The position numbers and the translations under genes are program-made. From assembly GCA_016213205.1 (NCBI GenBank), contig JACRAZ010000071.1, positions 1 through 64,000 of the forward strand: a DNA stretch of 64,000 bases, read 5' to 3'. Positions 30,919 through 39,611 of this stretch are shown here, piece by piece. Source of the stretch: Burkholderiales bacterium. GTDB taxonomy: Bacteria > Pseudomonadota > Gammaproteobacteria > Burkholderiales > Burkholderiaceae_C. Numbering within the stretch: the first letter of the stretch is position 1; each line of letters begins with the position of its first letter. The notes under the pieces are model-generated. The model made no database searches. It worked only from the letters and a program-made list of their open reading frames with translations, and was not told the origin of the DNA.

Positions 30919-32043
30919 ATGTCGGACCTGAGCATCAGTCTCGAAGCTCTTGCAGCGCGCACGCGCTCGCAACTCTCCGTATCCACCTATTTCGCCGAGG
31001 ACCTGTTCCGTCGCGAGATGGAGCTCATCTTCCAGCACGGCCCCCGGTATCTGGGGCACGAACTCGCCGTGCCCGAACCGGGGGACTTCTACGCGCTGCC
31101 GCAAGAGGGCGAAGGCCGGGCGCTGGTGCGCACGCCGCAGGGCGTGGAGCTGGTCTCCAACGTGTGCCGCCACCGGCAGGCCGTGATGCTGCGCGGCCGC
31201 GGCAACACGCGCAGCAACATCGTGTGCCCGCTGCACCGCTGGACCTACGACCTGCATGGCCAGCTGATCGGCGCGCCGCACTTCGAGCACGACCCCTGCC
31301 TGCACCTGAACAACTACCGCACCCGCACCTGGAACGGCATGGTGTTCGAGGACAACGGGCGCGACATCGTGGCCGAGCTCAATGCCGTGGGGCCGCGCGC
31401 CGACCTGGACTTCTCGGGCTTCGTGCTCGACAAGGTCCAGATGCACGAGTGCAACTACAACTGGAAGACCTTCATCGAGGTGTACCTCGAGGACTACCAC
31501 GTGGGGCCCTTCCACCCGGGCCTGGGCAAGTTCGTCAGCTGCGACGACCTGCAATGGGAATTCGGCCGCCACCACTCGGTGCAGACGGTGGGCATCCACG
31601 ATGCGCTGCGCAAGCCCGGCTCGGCCACCTACAAGCGCTGGCACGAGGCAGTGCTGGCCTTCGGCGGCGGCGTGCCGCCCAAGCACGGCGCGATCTGGCT
31701 GACTTACTACCCGAACATCATGGTCGAGTGGTACCCGCACGTGCTGGTGGTGTCCACCCTGCACCCGCGCGGGCCCCAGAAGACGCTGAACGTCGTCGAG
31801 TTCTTCTACCCGGAGGAGATCGCCGCCTTCGAGCGCGAGTTCGTCGAGGCCGAGCAGGCCGCCTACATGGAAACCTGCATCGAGGACGACGAGATCGCCG
31901 AGCGCATGGATGCCGGCCGCCGCGCCCTGATGGACCGCGGCGACGACGAGGCCGGCCCCTACCAGAGCCCGATGGAAGACGGCATGCGCCACTTCCACGA
32001 GTGGTACCGCCGCGTGATGGGCATGGGCCGAGCCAGTTGGTAG
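30919..32043 (+). CDS. Rieske [2Fe-2S] aromatic ring-hydroxylating oxygenase, alpha-subunit type
   Basis: This 374-residue protein has a Rieske domain (about 40-150) with ligands Cys83, His85, Cys103 and His106 (CRH to CPLH spacing). A C-terminal catalytic domain (about 165-374) carries the mononuclear-iron histidines His194 and His199 in EDYHVGPFHPG. Such enzymes insert oxygen into aromatic or related rings using electrons from a reductase. No beta subunit or ferredoxin gene is adjacent, and the substrate cannot be inferred. ATG 30919 is preferred over an upstream in-frame start because GGGG precedes it and upstream residues look non-coding. Confidence 0.9.
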   Translation: MSDLSISLEALAARTRSQLSVSTYFAEDLFRREMELIFQHGPRYLGHELAVPEPGDFYALPQEGEGRALVRTPQGVELVSNVCRHRQAVMLRGRGNTRSNIVCPLHRWTYDLHGQLIGAPHFEHDPCLHLNNYRTRTWNGMVFEDNGRDIVAELNAVGPRADLDFSGFVLDKVQMHECNYNWKTFIEVYLEDYHVGPFHPGLGKFVSCDDLQWEFGRHHSVQTVGIHDALRKPGSATYKRWHEAVLAFGGGVPPKHGAIWLTYYPNIMVEWYPHVLVVSTLHPRGPQKTLNVVEFFYPEEIAAFEREFVEAEQAAYMETCIEDDEIAERMDAGRRALMDRGDDEAGPYQSPMEDGMRHFHEWYRRVMGMGRASW

Positions 32044-32114
32044 GGCCCCGGCCGTCTGGCGGCCGCCCCCGAGGGGCTGATCAAACCCGACCGGGGGACC
32101 CGGATCGGGTTTGA
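32043..32114 (-). repeat. Composite palindromic repeat (copy B) after the Rieske gene
   Basis: The perfect 10-base arms TCAAACCCGA (32081-32090) and TCGGGTTTGA (32105-32114) enclose CCGGG/CCCGG with a bulged base, next to a GCCCCC/GGGGC palindrome. The order of parts on the minus strand matches copy A at 8022-8092. The core GACCGGGG-A/G-ACCCGGATC is shared with copy A, but the outer arms differ and stay complementary. The stem could also act as a terminator for the Rieske transcript. Confidence 0.7.
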
Positions 32115-32190
32115 CGCTTCGACTGGCTGCCCGCGCCCCTGGTCGCAGCGCGACCTGTCCCCTGCCGGGGACCGGTGACCGCGCCTTGGG

Positions 32191-33336
32191 CTACTTCTGG
32201 TATGTCCAGGCGCCCTTCTCGATCTTGACCATCACCCGGGCGCGCTGGTCCAGGCCGTTGTGGTCCTTGTCGGACATGTTGAAGATGCCGTGAGCGCCCG
32301 GCAGTTCCCGGGTGGCTTCGAGCGCATCCCGCAGCGCGGCGCGGAAGGCCGGCGTGCCGGGCTGGGCCTTCTTCAGCGCGGCGGTGGCGGCCGCCTGCAT
32401 CAGCAGGCCGGCATCCCAGGCATGGGCACCGAAGGTGGAGACGCTGCCCTTGCCGTACTTGGCCTCGTAGGCGCTCACGTAGTCGAGCGCCGACTTGCGT
32501 GCCGGGTGCGTGGCCGGCAGCTGTGCCGCCACCAGCACCGGCCCCGAGGGCAGGAAGGTGCCCTCCCCATCGGCCCCCACCACGCGCAGGAAGTCGTTGT
32601 TCGCCACGCCGTGGGTCTGGTAGATGCGGCCGGCGTAACCACGTTCCTTCAGCGTCTTCTGCGGCAGCGCGGCCGGGGTGCCGGAGCCGGCGACCAGCAC
32701 CGCCTGCGGGTTGGCCGCCAACAGCTTGAGCACCTGGCCGGTGACCGAGGCGTCGCTGCGGTTGTAGCGCTCGGTGGCGACGACGCTGATGCCCTTGATG
32801 CCCGCGGCCTTGCCGAACTCCTGCAGCCAGCCTTCGCCATAGGCATCGGCGAAGCCGATGAAGGCCACCGACTTGATGCCGTTGTCGGCCATGTGCTGGG
32901 CGATGGCCAGCGCCATCATGATGTCGTTCTGGGGCGTCTTGAAGATCCAGCGCTTCTTGCCCTCCACCGGCTCCACGATGCGGGCCGAGGCCGCCATCGA
33001 GATCATCGGCGTCTGGCTCTCGGCCACCACGTCGATCATGGCCAGCGAGTTGGGGGTGGTGGTCGAGCCCATCACCACGTCCACCTTGCTCTCGGTGATG
33101 AAGCGACGCGCGTTGGCCACCGCGGCGGTGGTGTCGGAGGCGTCGTCGAGCACGTGGTAGATGACCTTGTGCCCGCCGATGGTCTTGGGCATCAGCTCGA
33201 TCGTGTTCTTCTCTGGAATGCCCAGCGAGGCCGCGGGCCCGGTGGCCGAGACGGTGACGCCGACGTTGATGTCGGCCTGTGCGGCCAGCGCAGCAGTGGC
33301 CAGCACGGCGGCCAGCAGGGTTCGGACGAGGGTCAT
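32191..33336 (-). CDS. Branched-chain-amino-acid-type ABC solute-binding protein linked to the paa operon
   Basis: This 381-residue periplasmic receptor has a signal peptide (about 1-21, ending AAQA) and a Peripla_BP_6/LivJ fold: INVGVTVSATGPAASLGIPEKN, VVMGSTTTPNSLAMIDV and FIGFADAYGEGWLQEF. Relatives in aromatic-degradation clusters bind aromatic acids. Its ATG overlaps the TetR stop by four bases (ATGA), tying it to the paa operon as the last gene. No permease or ATPase genes follow, so it may share the Liv-type system at 42-46.7 kb (inference). It resembles the receptor at 45626-46762. Confidence 0.88.
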   Translation of the reverse strand: MTLVRTLLAAVLATAALAAQADINVGVTVSATGPAASLGIPEKNTIELMPKTIGGHKVIYHVLDDASDTTAAVANARRFITESKVDVVMGSTTTPNSLAMIDVVAESQTPMISMAASARIVEPVEGKKRWIFKTPQNDIMMALAIAQHMADNGIKSVAFIGFADAYGEGWLQEFGKAAGIKGISVVATERYNRSDASVTGQVLKLLAANPQAVLVAGSGTPAALPQKTLKERGYAGRIYQTHGVANNDFLRVVGADGEGTFLPSGPVLVAAQLPATHPARKSALDYVSAYEAKYGKGSVSTFGAHAWDAGLLMQAAATAALKKAQPGTPAFRAALRDALEATRELPGAHGIFNMSDKDHNGLDQRARVMVKIEKGAWTYQK

Positions 33337-33986
33337 GCGCAGGTCTCCTTCTTTCGGGTCTTGGGGCGAGCGGGGGAAGTGGCAGGCTCCGGGGCACGCA
33401 CGGCCCCGAGCCCGCCCAGGAACAGGTCCACCACCACCGGCGCCATGGCCGCGTGGCTGATGGCGCCATCCGGCCGGAGCCAGGTGAACATCCAGTTGAT
33501 CATGCCGAACAGCAGCATCGTCAGCGGCGTGGCCAGCGAGGCCTGGGCGAGATCGGGCCGCAGCGCGATCACCGCGTCGGCAAAGGCCGCCACCACGCGG
33601 CGCTCGCCGCCGAGCACGCGCTCGCGCCCGTCCGCATCAAGGAACTTCACGTCCTCGGTGAGCACGCGGTGCTCGTTCTGGGCATCGGCATAGGCCTGCA
33701 CGAAGCGGCTGATCAGCGTGGCCAGGCATTCGCGCGGCGGCAGGCCCTGGGCCTGCACCTCGGCCACCAGGGATTGCAGGCGGTCGATGTGGGCCGAGGC
33801 CACGCACAGCAGCAGCTCGTGCTTGTCGCGCACGTAGTGGTAGAGCGTGGGCTTGGAGATGCCGCACGCGGCGGCCACCTGGTTCATCGAGGTGGCGGTG
33901 TAGCCCTGGCGCGCGAACAACGCCGCCGCCTCGCGCAGGATGAGCTCGCGCTGGTCGTCGAACGCGGCGGTGCGGATGCGGGCCAT
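33333..33986 (-). CDS. TetR-family regulator, probable PaaR of the phenylacetate operon
   Basis: This 217-residue TetR-type repressor has an N-terminal HTH (about 10-55; LILREAAALFARQGYTATSMNQVAAACG and SKPTLYHYVRDKHELL spans) and a ligand-binding C-terminal domain. It lies 10 bases after paaE and overlaps the following receptor gene. In Burkholderiales PaaR responds to phenylacetyl-CoA. A perfect palindrome, ACCGACCGGTCGGT, in front of paaI is a fitting operator. The assignment as PaaR is from context. Confidence 0.82.
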   Translation of the reverse strand: MARIRTAAFDDQRELILREAAALFARQGYTATSMNQVAAACGISKPTLYHYVRDKHELLLCVASAHIDRLQSLVAEVQAQGLPPRECLATLISRFVQAYADAQNEHRVLTEDVKFLDADGRERVLGGERRVVAAFADAVIALRPDLAQASLATPLTMLLFGMINWMFTWLRPDGAISHAAMAPVVVDLFLGGLGAVRAPEPATSPARPKTRKKETCA

Positions 33987-33996
33987 GGCTGCGGGT

Positions 33997-35079
33997 TCAG
34001 CGGTCGTCGAAGGACACGCTCACTTCAGGCGTCAGCGGATGGGCCTGGCAGGTGAGCACGAAGCCCGCGGCCAGGTCCGCCGGCTCGAGCGCGAAGTTGC
34101 GCGCCATGCGCACCTGGCCCGACTGCAGCCGCGCGCGGCAGGTGCCGCAGACGCCGGACTTGCACGAGTACGGCACATCCATGCCCGCCCGCGCGGCGGC
34201 CTGCAGGATGCTGGTGTCGGCCGCCTCGAAGGGCACGACCCGGGTGAGGCCGTCGCGCACCACCGTGATGCGCGCCTGCGGCGCATCACCCGGCTGCACG
34301 GCCTCGGCGGCCGGGCTGGCCGCATCGCCGGGCACGCCGAAGCGCTCGATGTGGATGCGCTCGGGCGCCAGGCCCGCCTCGCGCAGCGCGGCCTCGGCCT
34401 CGTCGTTCAGGCCGAAGGGGCCGCAGACGTAGGCCGCATCGATGTCGTGCACGTCGATCAGCGTGTGCAGGAAATCGGCCAGCTTGGCGCGGTCGACCCG
34501 GCCCGAGTTCAGCGGCGCATCCACCGGCTCGCGTGAGAACACCGGGTGGATCGCCAGCCGCGTGAGGTGGCGGTTCTTCAGGTCTTCCAGCTCTTCCTTG
34601 AACATCGTGCTGCCGCCGCTGCGGTTGCCGTAGATCAGCGTGCAGCGGCTGCCCGGCTCCTGCGCCAGCAGGCTGCGCACGATGGCCAGGATCGGCGTGA
34701 TGCCGCTGCCGCCGGCCACGGCCAGCACGTGGCGCCGGGCGCCGGGCTCGGGCCGGAAGGTGAAGCGGCCCTGCGGCGGCATCACCTCGATCGAATCACC
34801 CGCCTGCACATGGCGGTGCAGCCAGCCGGAGAACACGCCGCCGGCCACCTGGCGGATGCCCACGCGCAGCTGCGGCTCGCCGGGCCCGGAGCAGATGGAG
34901 TAAGAGCGCCGCTGTTCCTCGCCGTTGATCACGGCACGCAGCGTCAGGTGCTGCCCAGGCTCGAAGGCGAAGGCCTCGCGCAGCGCGGCCGGCACCTCGA
35001 GGCCCAGCACCAGGGCATCGTCGACCTCGGGCCGGCATTCGGCCACGCGCAGGGCGTGGAAGTGGGTGTCGGTGCTCAT
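33997..35079 (-). CDS. paaE: Phenylacetyl-CoA epoxidase reductase subunit PaaE
   Basis: This 360-residue reductase has an FAD domain (about 5-105; RRSYSICSGPG), an NAD(P) domain (about 110-230; LAVAGGSGITPILAI and YVCGPFGLNDE) and a C-terminal plant-type [2Fe-2S] domain (about 270-360; VPYSCKSGVCGTC, then LTCQAHPL). It passes electrons from NADPH to the PaaAC oxygenase. Its start overlaps the paaD stop (ATGA). Order and spacing with paaABCD are canonical. Confidence 0.96.
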   Translation of the reverse strand: MSTDTHFHALRVAECRPEVDDALVLGLEVPAALREAFAFEPGQHLTLRAVINGEEQRRSYSICSGPGEPQLRVGIRQVAGGVFSGWLHRHVQAGDSIEVMPPQGRFTFRPEPGARRHVLAVAGGSGITPILAIVRSLLAQEPGSRCTLIYGNRSGGSTMFKEELEDLKNRHLTRLAIHPVFSREPVDAPLNSGRVDRAKLADFLHTLIDVHDIDAAYVCGPFGLNDEAEAALREAGLAPERIHIERFGVPGDAASPAAEAVQPGDAPQARITVVRDGLTRVVPFEAADTSILQAAARAGMDVPYSCKSGVCGTCRARLQSGQVRMARNFALEPADLAAGFVLTCQAHPLTPEVSVSFDDR

Positions 35080-35573
35080 ATCGGTTTGAAATGCTCGAAG
35101 GGTTCACCGCAGGCCAGGCAGCGGTACAGCGACTTGCAGGCGGTGGCACCGAAGGCCGACAGCCGCTCGGTGCGGCGCGCGCCGCAGCGCGGGCAATCGA
35201 CCTGCGGCGCGAAGAAGCGGATGGTCTGTTCGCCGCACTTTCCGGGCGGCGCGATGCCGTAGTCGCGCAGCTTGCGCCGGCCCTCGTCGCTGATCCAGTC
35301 GGTGGTCCAGGCCGGCGCGCGCTGCTGCGTGATGCGCACCGGCCCCAGGCCGGCGGCTTCGAGCGCCTCGCGCACGCTGGCCTCGATCACCTCGGTGGCC
35401 GGGCAGCCCGAGTAGGTGGGCGTGAGCACCACCTCCAGCGCCTGCTCGCCTTCGGACACGCCACGCACGATGCCCAGCTCCACCAGCGAGATCGCCGGCA
35501 CCTCGGGGTCGGGCACGCCGGCCAGCACCTGCCAGGCCGCGTCGGTGCGCGAGCGCAGCGCGGTGTCGCTCAT
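35076..35573 (-). CDS. paaD: Phenylacetyl-CoA epoxidase assembly protein PaaD
   Basis: This 165-residue protein has an N-terminal MIP18/DUF59 domain (about 12-95; VPDPEVPAISLVELGIVRG, LTPTYSGCPATEVIE) and a C-terminal four-Cys metal site (CPRCGARRTERLSAFG, CKSLYRCLACGEPF). PaaD supports iron-sulfur maturation of the complex, most likely for PaaE. ATG 35573 overlaps the paaC stop as TGATG; upstream in-frame sequence is not PaaD-like. Confidence 0.95.
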   Translation of the reverse strand: MSDTALRSRTDAAWQVLAGVPDPEVPAISLVELGIVRGVSEGEQALEVVLTPTYSGCPATEVIEASVREALEAAGLGPVRITQQRAPAWTTDWISDEGRRKLRDYGIAPPGKCGEQTIRFFAPQVDCPRCGARRTERLSAFGATACKSLYRCLACGEPFEHFKPI

Positions 35574-36361
35574 CACCAGGCGCCCCCGGGGTAGGCGCGC
35601 TGCAGGTGCTGCATCTCGGCCAGCAGGTAGCCCAGGTGCTCGCTGTGCACGCCGCGCCGTCCGGTGGAGCGGAACGCACCGGCGGCCGGCAGCGTGAGCT
35701 GTGCTTCGGCGAACACCGGCGCCAGCTCGTCGTGCCACGCAGCCTGCAGCTCGTCGAATGACGGGCCGAGTCCGGCGGCCGTGGCGGCCGCATCCACCGC
35801 ATCGGCCTCGAACAGCTCGGCCACGTAGGGCCAGGCGCGCTGCAACGCGGCACGCATGCGCGTGGCGGATTCCTCGGTGCCGTCCCCCAGGCGCACCACC
35901 CATTCGGCCGCATGGCCCTGGTGGTAACGCGCCTCCTTGAGGGCCTTGCCGGCGATGGCGGCCACCTCGGCATCGGTGGAGGCCTGCAGGCGCTGCCACA
36001 GCAGCTTGAACCAGGTGGCCAGCAGCAGGTTGCGCAGCACGGTGTCGGCGAAGTCGCCGCCGCCGCGGCGCAGCGGCAGCTCGGCCAGCGTGAGGTTGCG
36101 GTAATCATGCTCCTCGCGCAGGAACGCGAGCTGGTCCTCGTCGAAGCCCTGGCCATCGCGCCGGCCCACGTGCGTGAGCAGCGCGCGCGCCTGGCCGATG
36201 AGGTCGAGCGCGATGTTGGTGAGCGCGATGTCTTCCTCGATGATGGGGCCGTGGCCGCACCATTCGGTGAGGCGCTGCGCATGGATCAGTGCCGTGTCGG
36301 CAATGCGCAGCAGGTACTCGGTGGCCGGCTGCGGGCGCAGCGTGATCGATGCAGTGCTCAT
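35573..36361 (-). CDS. paaC: Phenylacetyl-CoA epoxidase structural subunit PaaC
   Basis: This 262-residue ferritin-like helical protein forms the heterodimer core with PaaA but lacks a working diiron site. Family marks: LLRIADTALIHAQRLTEWCG near the start, EEDIALTNIALDLIGQAR, REEHDYRNLTLAELP and EARYHQGHAAEWVVRLGDGT. It starts seven bases after the paaB stop and overlaps paaD by one base. Length and motifs match the family. Confidence 0.96.
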   Translation of the reverse strand: MSTASITLRPQPATEYLLRIADTALIHAQRLTEWCGHGPIIEEDIALTNIALDLIGQARALLTHVGRRDGQGFDEDQLAFLREEHDYRNLTLAELPLRRGGGDFADTVLRNLLLATWFKLLWQRLQASTDAEVAAIAGKALKEARYHQGHAAEWVVRLGDGTEESATRMRAALQRAWPYVAELFEADAVDAAATAAGLGPSFDELQAAWHDELAPVFAEAQLTLPAAGAFRSTGRRGVHSEHLGYLLAEMQHLQRAYPGGAW

Positions 36362-36368
36362 GCCGGGC

Positions 36369-36662
36369 TCACATGTGGTTCACGGCGTCGGGCAGCTCGT
36401 AGAACGTCGGGTGGCGGTACACCTTGTCCTCGGCCGGGTCGAACAGCATGTCCTTGTCGCCGGGGTCGCTGGCCACGATCTGGTCCGAGCGCACCACCCA
36501 GATGCTCACGCCCTCCTGGCGGCGCGTGTACACCTCGCGCGCCAGGCGCACGGCCATCTTCGGATCGGCCGCGTGCAGGCTGCCGCAGTGCTTGTGGTCC
36601 AGGCCGGCCTTGGGGCGCACGAACACTTCCCACAGGGGCCATTCATTGCGTGTGTCGCTCAT
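36369..36662 (-). CDS. paaB: Phenylacetyl-CoA epoxidase subunit PaaB
   Basis: This 97-residue protein has the PaaB motifs WEVFVRPKAGLDHKHCGSLHA (split at the Lys), DPKMAVRLAREVYTRRQEGVS and WVVRSDQIVASDP. PaaB bridges PaaAC heterodimers and binds PaaE. ATG 36662 gives the usual length; sequence before it in frame looks like the end of paaA read in another frame. It lies 16 bases after paaA. Confidence 0.95.
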   Translation of the reverse strand: MSDTRNEWPLWEVFVRPKAGLDHKHCGSLHAADPKMAVRLAREVYTRRQEGVSIWVVRSDQIVASDPGDKDMLFDPAEDKVYRHPTFYELPDAVNHM

Positions 36663-36678
36663 GTCGATGTGTCCTTCT

Positions 36679-37680
36679 TCAGGCGGCTTGTGCGCGCGCC
36701 GCGCGCTTGCGCTCGTGGGCCAGTGCGGCATCGCGCACCCAGGCACCGTCGTCGCGGGCCTTCACGCGGGCGGCCAGGCGTTCGCGGTTGCAGGGGCCGT
36801 CGCCACCCACCACGCGCCAGAACTCTGCCCAGTCGATCGGGCCGAAGTCGTAATGGCCGCGCTCGGCGTTCCACTTCAGCAGCGGGTCGGGCATGGTCAC
36901 GCCCAGCACCTGGGCCTGCTGCACCGTGGCGTCGATGAACTTCTGGCGCAGCTCGTCGTTGCTGATGCGCTTGATGCCCCAGCGCATCGATTGCGCCGAG
37001 TGCGTGCTCTCGCCATCGGGCGGGCCGAACATCATCAGGCTCGGCCACCACCAGCGGTTCACCGCGTCCTGCACCATCGCACGCTGGGCCGCCGTGCCCT
37101 GCGTCATCATCACGTGCAGCGCATCGAAGCCCTGGCGCTGGTGGAAGCTTTCTTCCTTGCAGATGCGGATCATCGCGCGGGCATACGGCCCGTAGCTGCA
37201 GCGGCACAGCGGGATCTGGTTCATGATGGCCGCGCCATCCACCAGCCAGCCGATCACGCCCACGTCGGCCCAGGTGAGCGTGGGGTAGTTGAAGATCGAG
37301 CTGTACTTGGCGCGGCCGCTGTGCAGCGCATCGATCATCTCATCGCGGCTGGTGCCCAGCGTCTCGGCCGCGGCATAGAGGTACAGGCCGTGGCCGCCTT
37401 CGTCCTGGATCTTGGCCAGCAGGATGGCCTTGCGCTTGAGCGTGGGCGCGCGGGTGACCCAGTTGCCTTCGGGCAGCATGCCCACGATCTCGGAGTGCGC
37501 GTGCTGGCTGATCTGCCGCACCAGCGTCTTGCGGTAGTGCGCGGGCATCCAGTCCTTGGCCTCGACGAAGCCGCCTTCGTCGATGCGGGCCTCGAAACGC
37601 TCTTCGAGCACGGCCTCCTCGGCCGTGCGCACCGCGGGGCGCTGCTCGGGCGGCGCGGTGTCCATCGCCTGGGTGTACAT
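36679..37680 (-). CDS. paaA: Phenylacetyl-CoA epoxidase catalytic subunit PaaA
   Basis: This 333-residue ferritin-like diiron oxygenase forms the ring-1,2-epoxide of phenylacetyl-CoA. Iron-ligand motifs include [14 protein letters not shown] and [15 protein letters not shown], and the typical start [20 protein letters not shown] and end [18 protein letters not shown] are present. It is nine bases after paaK. The operon order K-A-B-C-D-E is normal for Burkholderiales. Confidence 0.97.
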   Translation of the reverse strand: MYTQAMDTAPPEQRPAVRTAEEAVLEERFEARIDEGGFVEAKDWMPAHYRKTLVRQISQHAHSEIVGMLPEGNWVTRAPTLKRKAILLAKIQDEGGHGLYLYAAAETLGTSRDEMIDALHSGRAKYSSIFNYPTLTWADVGVIGWLVDGAAIMNQIPLCRCSYGPYARAMIRICKEESFHQRQGFDALHVMMTQGTAAQRAMVQDAVNRWWWPSLMMFGPPDGESTHSAQSMRWGIKRISNDELRQKFIDATVQQAQVLGVTMPDPLLKWNAERGHYDFGPIDWAEFWRVVGGDGPCNRERLAARVKARDDGAWVRDAALAHERKRAARAQAA

Positions 37681-37689
37681 GGGAGCTCC

Positions 37690-38997
37690 TTACTTGGGCC
37701 GCTTGTCGATCACGCGGCGGGCCTTGCCCACCAGCGTGCGTTCAATCGATTCGGGCAGGCCGATCGTGACGCGCGCACTCACGCCGATGAGCGACTTGAT
37801 GCGGTGCTGCAGTTCGTGGCCGATGGCCGTGCGGTTGGCCTGGGTGTGCTCGGGCAGCAGCTCGCAGCGCACCTCGAGTTCATCGAGCAGGTCTTCGCGG
37901 GTGACGACGAGCTGGTACTGGCCTGCGAGCTGGCCCTGCTTGAGCACCAGCTCCTCGATCTGCGTGGGGAACAGGTTCACGCCGCGGATGATCAGCATGT
38001 CGTAGCTGCGGCCCACCAGTTTGACCATGCGCCGCATGCTGCGCGCGGTGGGCGGCAGCAGGCGCGTGAGGTCGCGGGTGCGGTAGCGGATGACCGGCAG
38101 CGCCTCCTTGGTGAGTGTGGTGAACACCAGCTCGCCTTCACTGCCGTCGGGCAGCACCTCGCCGGTATCGGGGTCGATGATCTCGGGCAGGAAGTGGTCC
38201 TCCCAGATCACCGGGCCATCCTTGCTCTCGATGCATTCGTTGGCCACGCCCGGGCCCATCACTTCGCTGAGGCCGTAGATGTCCACCGCGTCGATGCCGG
38301 CGCCGGCTTCGATCTCGGCGCGCATGGCCTCGGTCCAGGGCTCGGCGCCGAAGATGCCCACCTGCACCGACATCTCGCGCGGGTCCAGCCCCTGGCGTTT
38401 GAACTCCTCGATGATCACCTGCATGTAGCTGGGGGTGACCATGATGATGTCGGGCTTGAAGTCGACGATCAGCTGCACCTGCTTCTCGGTCTGGCCGCCG
38501 GACATCGGCACCACGGTGCAGCCCATGCGCTCGGCGCCATAGTGCGCGCCCAGGCCGCCGGTGAACAGGCCGTAGCCGTAGGCCACGTGCACCATGTCGC
38601 CACGGCGCCCGCCGGCGGCGCGGATCGAGCGCGCCACCAGGCCGGCCCAGGTGTCGATGTCGTGCTGGGTGTAGCCCACCACGGTGGGCTTGCCGGTGGT
38701 GCCCGAGGAGGCATGCACCCGCACCACCTGCTCGCGCGGCACCGCGAACAGGCCGAACGGGTAGTTCGAGCGCAGGTCGGCCTTGCTGGTGAACGGGAAC
38801 TTCGCCAGGTCGGCCAGCGTCCTGCAGTCCGCAGGGTGCACGCCCTTGGCGTCGAAGGCCTGGCGGTAGTGCGGCACGTTCGCGTACGCGTGGGCCAGGG
38901 TCTTCTGCAGGCGCTGCAGTTGCAGGGCCTGGATCTCGTCGCGACTGGCTCGCTCGATGGGTTCCAGATCGTCGGGGTGCGGGCGCTTGACCGGCAT
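37690..38997 (-). CDS. paaK: Phenylacetate-CoA ligase PaaK
   Basis: This 435-residue AMP-forming ligase activates phenylacetate to its CoA thioester before ring epoxidation. The ATP P-loop HASSGTTGKPTVVGYTQHD (about residue 94), YGLSEVMGPG, RTRDLTRLLP and the C-terminal VGRSYDMLIIRGVNLFPTQ mark the PaaK class. Length is typical. It starts directly beside the paaI stop (adjacent bases), so both are read from one message starting at paaI. Confidence 0.97.
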   Translation of the reverse strand: MPVKRPHPDDLEPIERASRDEIQALQLQRLQKTLAHAYANVPHYRQAFDAKGVHPADCRTLADLAKFPFTSKADLRSNYPFGLFAVPREQVVRVHASSGTTGKPTVVGYTQHDIDTWAGLVARSIRAAGGRRGDMVHVAYGYGLFTGGLGAHYGAERMGCTVVPMSGGQTEKQVQLIVDFKPDIIMVTPSYMQVIIEEFKRQGLDPREMSVQVGIFGAEPWTEAMRAEIEAGAGIDAVDIYGLSEVMGPGVANECIESKDGPVIWEDHFLPEIIDPDTGEVLPDGSEGELVFTTLTKEALPVIRYRTRDLTRLLPPTARSMRRMVKLVGRSYDMLIIRGVNLFPTQIEELVLKQGQLAGQYQLVVTREDLLDELEVRCELLPEHTQANRTAIGHELQHRIKSLIGVSARVTIGLPESIERTLVGKARRVIDKRPK

Positions 38998-39468
38998 TCA
39001 AGCTCTCCCTTCGGCTTTGAGCACCGGCGCGCCGCCCACCACGGGCCGCCCCTTCATCGTGTACGAACGGCCGCGAAAGGCCGCGATGCGCTCGCCCCGT
39101 TGGTTGCACACCTCGATGTCGTACAGCCCGGTGCGCCCCGACCGGTTGAGCTCACGCGCCACCGCGGTGAGCACGTCGCCTTCGTGCGCGGGCGCGAGCA
39201 GGTCCATCGAGAAGCCCGCCGCCACGGTGAGCTCGTCGTAGGCGTTGCAGGCGTAGGCAAAGGCCGTGTCGGCCAGGGTGCCCACCAGCCCACCGTGGCA
39301 GATGCCAAAGCCATTGAGCATGTCCGCGCGCACCACCATCGCGGTGGTGGCGGTGCCGGGCCCGATGGCATCCACCGTCATGCCCAGCAGGCGCAGCACC
39401 GCGTCCTGCGGCAGCATGGCCGCGCGCACGGCTTCGGCAGTGTGTTGGGCATTGGGTTTCTGTTGCAT
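38998..39468 (-). CDS. paaI: Hydroxyphenylacetyl-CoA thioesterase PaaI
   Basis: This 156-residue hot-dog thioesterase carries the PaaI motif GFGICHGGLVGTLADTAFAYACNA (split; the HGG..D site near residues 60-70) and SMDLLAPAHEGD. PaaI removes CoA from ring-hydroxylated dead-end products. ATG 39468 is preferred over ATG 39492 because the upstream start lies only three bases from an operator palindrome that should sit in the promoter. As first gene of the operon it is directly under the presumed PaaR site. Confidence 0.92.
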   Translation of the reverse strand: MQQKPNAQHTAEAVRAAMLPQDAVLRLLGMTVDAIGPGTATTAMVVRADMLNGFGICHGGLVGTLADTAFAYACNAYDELTVAAGFSMDLLAPAHEGDVLTAVARELNRSGRTGLYDIEVCNQRGERIAAFRGRSYTMKGRPVVGGAPVLKAEGRA

Positions 39469-39494
39469 CGAGATGTCGGCGACTCGCGGCATTG

Positions 39495-39508
39495 ACCGAC
39501 CGGTCGGT
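39495..39508 (-). promoter_or_regulatory. Perfect 14-bp palindrome, probable PaaR operator
   Basis: ACCGACCGGTCGGT is its own reverse complement and is flanked by TTG and TGA, extending the symmetry (TTGACCGACC/GGTCGGTTGA). It lies 26 bases upstream of the paaI start. The AT-rich AACATAAATC just upstream on the minus strand could be the -10. TetR-type repressors of paa genes use sites of this kind. Confidence 0.7.
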
Positions 39509-39611
39509 TGATTTATGTTCAGGCGGGATCCTACGGTGCAGAACGGAAACACCGCAAGCCATGGCGGGCTGGTGCTTTCCCGGGGCATGCCGCCCGGGCA
39601 GCCCGGTCAGG

